Positions 60,646 through 64,000 of a DNA stretch of 64,000 nt are shown here, piece by piece. Location: the NCBI GenBank assembly GCA_937874185.1, contig CALNAK010000021.1, positions 248,001 through 312,000 on the forward strand. The letters are read 5' to 3'. Both the position numbers and the translations under genes were made by a program. The notes beneath the pieces were generated by a model. It did not search any database. It saw only the letters and a list, made by a program, of their open reading frames with translations, and was not told the origin of the DNA. Within the stretch, counting starts at the first letter, position 1. The number at the start of each line of letters is the position of its first letter. The stretch comes from an uncultured Lactobacillus sp. GTDB lineage: Bacteria > Bacillota > Bacilli > Lactobacillales > Lactobacillaceae.

Positions 60646-60957
60646 ATGAACTATCTATTACTTTTGGTATCAATTGGTTTGGAAGTATTAGGGACCTCTC
60701 TTTTGAAGAAAACCGATGGATTTACCAACTTATTACCGACATTGGGAACATTAACGTCATATTTTTTCTGTCTATATATTTTATCCCATGTCCTAAAAAA
60801 ATTACCATTAAGCCTTACATACGCCACTTGGGGTAGTGTTGGCTTGGTTCTAGTAACAATTGCTGGAATCGTCTTCTATCATGAATCACTTTCAATTTAT
60901 TCAATTGCTGGTTTATTCTTAGTCGTATCCGGAACCGTACTTATTAATGTATTCTAA
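60646..60957 (+). CDS. SMR family multidrug efflux protein
   Basis: 103 residues with four helices, from the ATG at 60646 (GAGG upstream; an in-frame GTG at 60586 has no binding site). The proton- and drug-binding Glu is residue 13 (SIGLEVLGTSLLKKTDG), as in EmrE. LPLSLTYATWGSVGLV is the conserved loop. Works as a dimer. A terminator follows at once. Confidence 0.92.
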   Translation: MNYLLLLVSIGLEVLGTSLLKKTDGFTNLLPTLGTLTSYFFCLYILSHVLKKLPLSLTYATWGSVGLVLVTIAGIVFYHESLSIYSIAGLFLVVSGTVLINVF

Positions 60958-61000
60958 AAAAATAAAGTGTGATAATAAAAATCACACTTTATTTTTTTTA
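60956..61000. terminator. Bidirectional terminator
   Basis: AATAAAGTGTGAT pairs with ATCACACTTTATT around AATAAA, A- and T-runs on both sides; ends the SMR gene and the WxL cluster. Confidence 0.85.
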
Positions 61001-62041
61001 CTTTTTATTCTTTCTATATGTAAAGATTACGACACTACCGATAATAAGTAGTAAAACAATTGCACCGATAACATACAATGTTGACTTCGAATTATTTGGA
61101 ACGGCCTTATTTAATTTCTTGTTTTGACCCTTACTAATAGTAAAATTACGTTGTAAATTCCAAAGATTTTTCCCACCATTAGCTTTAACATCCAAATACA
61201 TCGTGTAAGTACCAGGCTTTAACCGACGATTCCGATTAGCCCCCATCAAGGAATTGACGTTTACCGGATAATCAAAATAAGTATCAGGAGCGATTGACAT
61301 ATTCTCTTTATCTGCCGTTATAACGGTCTTGGAACTATTCTTACGTGTTACTCTAGCATCAATTGAAACGTTCTTTTCGAGTGTAGGCACATCATTATCA
61401 ATATCAGCGTCAACAAAAATTTGACCATTATTACTCTTTTCTGAAGCTTTAATAAATTTCAAATTAGGATTAACTAAATCGGTATTTTGTTGAATTTGGA
61501 TTCCCAATACGTATTGATATTTATTCTTTAGTGAGAGACCCTTGGCTGTTTTAGTACTTACTTGATTGTCTTCATCAACCAAGATACCGCCTAATAATTC
61601 ACCAGAAAATTTTCCATTTGGAAACTGTAAACTAACCGTTACCTCTTTGGATGATTTAGCTGGAACGGTAACTTTTTTAGGATATGTTGCCATTTTTTCA
61701 AGATCATACTTCAAATGACTTTCCATTGGTGTCCCATGATCATCATAGTCGATTACACCATTTGAGTCGGTATTGGCTCTATTGATTGAAACAGTATAAG
61801 TATGACTTGAACTATCAACGTTATTAATTTTGAATTTAATATCTTCTTTTTGATTAGGCGAAACTTTTAAATCATAATAACCAAGATTTTTATTAATCTG
61901 ATTGCCAGCCATTTCTGGTGAAATACTGTAATTAACCATCGGTGTGCTAGTTTGGGCAGCATCAATTTTGTCAGTATTCATATCTAGAAATATGAAAATA
62001 CTCGTTATAAATAACAAAGCAATCAAAATTCTTTTTTTCAA
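60998..62041 (-). CDS. DUF916/DUF3324 WxL-associated membrane-anchored protein
   Basis: 347 residues from TTG at 62041, eight bases from GGGGG; earlier ATG codons of the frame are in the terminator region and have no binding site. A signal peptide (about 2-27) is followed by DUF916 (VNYSISPEMAGNQINKNLGYY) and DUF3324 (KSNNGQIFVDADIDND), a C-terminal helix (VIGAIVLLLIIGSVVIFTY) and a basic tail. It binds peptidoglycan and partners WxL proteins at the surface. Follows the WxL gene behind an internal terminator. Confidence 0.93.
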   Translation of the reverse strand: MKKRILIALLFITSIFIFLDMNTDKIDAAQTSTPMVNYSISPEMAGNQINKNLGYYDLKVSPNQKEDIKFKINNVDSSSHTYTVSINRANTDSNGVIDYDDHGTPMESHLKYDLEKMATYPKKVTVPAKSSKEVTVSLQFPNGKFSGELLGGILVDEDNQVSTKTAKGLSLKNKYQYVLGIQIQQNTDLVNPNLKFIKASEKSNNGQIFVDADIDNDVPTLEKNVSIDARVTRKNSSKTVITADKENMSIAPDTYFDYPVNVNSLMGANRNRRLKPGTYTMYLDVKANGGKNLWNLQRNFTISKGQNKKLNKAVPNNSKSTLYVIGAIVLLLIIGSVVIFTYRKNKK

Positions 62042-62059
62042 TATTTTATCCCCCTTTCG

Positions 62060-62098
62060 AAAAAAAAGGAGTGGCATATTGTTAAATATACCCCTCCT
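62060..62098 (-). terminator. Internal terminator between the WxL and DUF916 genes
   Basis: AGGAGGGGTATATT pairs with AATATGCCACTCCT (one mismatch) and is followed by eight T on the minus strand. It would lower the level of the downstream anchor relative to the WxL protein. Confidence 0.75.
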
Positions 62099-62111
62099 CA
62101 TTATTTAAACT

Positions 62112-62714
62112 TTAAGCTGGTGCATTCGACAATGTCCAAGTCAATGTTGAACTGTACGAACCACCAATATTACCAGCTGGTACGAACAATGACGCATCAG
62201 TAGCACCATAAGCGGCGGTATAAGCACCAACACCCTCACCGACAGGGGCATTCAAAACTTCTGCAGGAGTTGCGCTGATTGGTAAACTACCAGTAAAGGT
62301 AGGTGCCGTTGATACGTTATTCTTTGAATCAGCGGTAATTGCGGCAGCGTCAGTAAATGATAAAGCTGCACCCTTCAACGTTGAACTCGTAGTACTTGAT
62401 GATGTAAACGGTGTATCAGCAACCGTTACAGAATATCCACTTGCATTACCAGGATCAGAAACATGTAGATCACTAGCAATAGCTGTTGAGGTATAAGTAA
62501 AGTCACTAGCGTTAGAAGGTAAACCAGCAGTCGTACTACCAAAGCTAACACCTGGTACTGAATCCAATGTAATTGTTCCCGGTGTAATATCAGCTGAGGC
62601 CGTTGACGTCAAAGGTGGTACTGTCGTTGCGGCACTGGCAACTACTCCGCCAACTGAACTAACTCCTAACAAAGCTGCACTAATTAACAAACTACTCTTT
62701 AAAATTCTTTTCAT
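62112..62714 (-). CDS. WxL domain surface protein
   Basis: 200 residues. A signal peptide (1-29) is followed by a Ser/Thr/Ala-rich chain and the C-terminal WxL motif TLTWTLSNAP. The proximal WxL Trp is missing (IASDLHVSDPGN). WxL proteins attach non-covalently to peptidoglycan and act in adhesion. ATG follows GGAGGG. First gene of a two-gene cluster with the DUF916 protein. Confidence 0.94.
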   Translation of the reverse strand: MKRILKSSLLISAALLGVSSVGGVVASAATTVPPLTSTASADITPGTITLDSVPGVSFGSTTAGLPSNASDFTYTSTAIASDLHVSDPGNASGYSVTVADTPFTSSSTTSSTLKGAALSFTDAAAITADSKNNVSTAPTFTGSLPISATPAEVLNAPVGEGVGAYTAAYGATDASLFVPAGNIGGSYSSTLTWTLSNAPA

Positions 62715-62775
62715 TATTAATTTCCCTCCATACCCGATATATTTATCGATATGAATTGAAACCCATTAAAGATGG

Positions 62776-62889
62776 TTAATGTCTAGGATTCCAGGGAATG
62801 ACACCTTCATGCCATCTTTTGAAGGCCTTCTTAACCTTCAACTTCGTTATACTTTCATCCTTAAATTTTCGCAAATATAACCACGTCAT
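62776..62889 (-). CDS. Possible 37-codon ORF upstream of the WxL gene
   Basis: ATG to TAA, 37 codons, very basic with three Trp (begins MTWLYLRKFKD, ends WHEGVIPWNPRH). It ends 61 bases before the WxL ATG. No clear ribosome binding site is seen, and the window gives no conservation test; the uneven, basic composition argues mildly for a real peptide. Confidence 0.35.
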   Translation of the reverse strand: MTWLYLRKFKDESITKLKVKKAFKRWHEGVIPWNPRH

Positions 62890-62955
62890 TTAGTTGGAAC
62901 TGTACGATAAGTAAATTATAATAAATCTAACAATAAACAGAGGGTGCCCGTACAA

Positions 62956-63711
62956 ATGGATGATATAAAAATAAATAACAATTTGGTGATAAATATCGTT
63001 AATATAATTTGGAGTTTTGATTCAAGTACTAATAAAGTATTAGTGCTTTTAGTAAAAAATTCATTAGGACAAGATACTGATAAATGGGGATTGCCAACAA
63101 CTATTCTTCGTGCCAATGAAAACGCTGAAGAAGCTTCTTTAAGATTAATTAGAGAAAAAATTGGGATTGATCTACCTAATTTTTATACTGAACAATTAGC
63201 TACGTTCAGTAATATCAAACGAACAACCAATAACCGTGAAATTGCTTTGAGTTACATGACTTATTTACCTTACATGCCCGAATTAAAAGCTGGATATGGT
63301 GCTAAAGATGTTCAATGGTTCTCGGTTAATTATTCAAGTGATAACTTCCTTTTGAAACATGGTGAGATTATTTTTAAAACTTTATCCTCTAAAATATCGG
63401 AAGATGATTTTTATCATAATATTCAAGAACACAATGATAGCAAGCATCTAACCGCTGATCACACTTTGATTCTACGTTCTGCTTTTCAAAGAGTTACCAA
63501 TCGATTAGACTATTTACCTACAATTCTGTTGATATTAGGTGATGATTTTACCCTTAAAGAAGCCCGTGAAGTCTACGCTACTTTTTGGAAAGAACCCTTT
63601 GAAAACATTGATAACTCTAACTTCCGCAAGACTCACGCTCACCTATTTACTGAGGTAGGAATTGAACATGGTAAGAGTGGTCGGCCTGCTAAGCTATACA
63701 AGCTGAGGTGA
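62956..63711 (+). CDS. NUDIX-type transcriptional regulator (NrtR-like)
   Basis: 251 residues from the ATG at 62956; the GTG at 62944 belongs to the GAGGGTG binding site. The NUDIX domain (~15-140) has a broken catalytic box (no GG, IREKIGI for REETG), as in NrtR sensors. The C-terminal winged helix ends HGKSGRPAKLYKLR. NrtR proteins bind ADP-ribose and control NAD genes. It precedes an MFS gene and is likely its regulator. Confidence 0.87.
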   Translation: MDDIKINNNLVINIVNIIWSFDSSTNKVLVLLVKNSLGQDTDKWGLPTTILRANENAEEASLRLIREKIGIDLPNFYTEQLATFSNIKRTTNNREIALSYMTYLPYMPELKAGYGAKDVQWFSVNYSSDNFLLKHGEIIFKTLSSKISEDDFYHNIQEHNDSKHLTADHTLILRSAFQRVTNRLDYLPTILLILGDDFTLKEAREVYATFWKEPFENIDNSNFRKTHAHLFTEVGIEHGKSGRPAKLYKLR

Positions 63712-63760
63712 TTGCTTGACCACAAATGGGACTAGTGATAGTCTTATTTTAAATTATTTT

Positions 63761-63775
63761 AGGTATATCTTACCT
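63761..63775. promoter_or_regulatory. Dyad upstream of the MFS gene
   Basis: AGGTA-TATCT-TACCT, perfect five-base arms, 52 bases before the MFS start; a candidate NrtR site. Confidence 0.5.
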
Positions 63776-63826
63776 TTAATAAAAATATTTGTTTTTGGGT
63801 ATAAATCCTAGGGGGTATTTCTTGTT

Positions 63827-64000
63827 TTGAATACAGAAGCAAAGGACAAAAGCGGTCTTAAACTGCTAATGGTCATTGGTACTGCATGGCTATTCGATGC
63901 TGCAGATGTTGCATTACTATCTTTTATCATGCCTTTATTAAAGAAAGAATGGACTTTAACCGACAGTCAAATTGGTTTAGTCAGTTCCATCACTACCGTT
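63827..64000 (+). CDS. MFS transporter, partial; possible niacin transporter
   Basis: The first 58 codons of a gene that leaves the window. TTG at 63827, 11 bases from AGGGGG. The start reads KLLMVIGTAWLFDAADVALLSFIMPL and LTDSQIGLVSS (shown in parts), an MFS helix 1 of the NiaP/organic-acid type. Its place next to an NrtR-like regulator suggests niacin uptake. The rest is not visible. Confidence 0.7.
   Translation, partial: MNTEAKDKSGLKLLMVIGTAWLFDAADVALLSFIMPLLKKEWTLTDSQIGLVSSITTV

Noticed and set aside
1..64000. CRISPR arrays, insertion sequences, prophage genes
   Set aside because: No regular repeat-spacer array, transposase or phage structural gene was seen.

Overview
The window is AT-rich (by eye mid-30s % GC), densely coded and without any IS, phage or CRISPR. 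Gene content points to a heterofermentative/homofermentative lactic acid bacterium of the Lactobacillaceae: oleate hydratase, WxL/DUF916 surface proteins, a T-box asnS, many mannose-family PTS genes, an Rgg-like regulator, acetate kinase and a C69 dipeptidase. A Companilactobacillus-type organism fits best, but this is inference from content, not from a database match.

Region by region. 1-3045: one ABC multidrug exporter pair (second gene cut by the window edge) and a CAAX-type membrane protease with a small membrane partner. 3046-6080: tRNA-Glu(CUC), nitroreductase, an Rgg-like regulator behind helically phased direct repeats, and a NUDIX hydrolase. 6080-15106: oleate hydratase with its own operator, aldo-keto reductase, secreted serine hydrolase, lemA-htpX, an acetyltransferase, a membrane-anchored nuclease co-transcribed with glyA, and a DUF1905 gene. 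15171-18500: dipeptidase, amino-acid antiporter and YbjQ-like protein in one operon. 18710-20560: small genes of unknown function, tRNA-Gln(CUG), and a structured leader with two mutually exclusive folds around a ribosome binding site. 20782-30800: HPP-like membrane protein, reductase/TetR divergent pair, DJ-1-like protein, GH46 chitosanase, ackA, an MFS drug exporter behind a 20-codon leader ORF, a phosphatase flanked by two long imperfect palindromes, a Dus enzyme, and a SemiSWEET whose ribosome binding site lies in a hairpin. 30807-42332: asnS with T-box, hydrolase, kinase-like and GNAT genes, a PatB-like lyase with a DUF3737 beta-helix protein, a second heterodimeric ABC exporter, and an L-lactate/alpha-hydroxyacid oxidase.

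42646-52851 is the most notable block: two adjacent minus-strand operons, each encoding GntR/UTRA regulators, mannose-family PTS IIB, IIC and IID, and SIS-domain sugar-phosphate enzymes resembling the fructoselysine/glucoselysine deglycases (FrlB, GfrE, GfrF). Only the upstream operon has a IIA gene, so it may serve both transporters. Each operon has a near-consensus sigma-A promoter with a catabolite-response (cre) element between -35 and -10 and a long palindromic operator just downstream. The simplest reading is uptake and phosphorylation of glycated amines (Amadori/Heyns-type products) followed by release of hexose-6-phosphate and amine.

53141-64000: quinone-oxidoreductase-like enzyme, AzlCD exporter, acetyltransferase, an ABC-2 exporter, an Old Yellow Enzyme homologue, GNAT, an Mga-like regulator, an SMR efflux protein, a WxL surface protein with its DUF916/DUF3324 membrane anchor separated by an internal terminator, and an NrtR-like regulator next to the start of an MFS (probable niacin) transporter that runs off the window.

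A recurring theme is short leader ORFs combined with hairpins that cover ribosome binding sites (near 19100, 26600 and 30100) and a well-formed 16-codon ORF inside the first PTS operon. These were found by reading the sequence and have not been tested for conservation.
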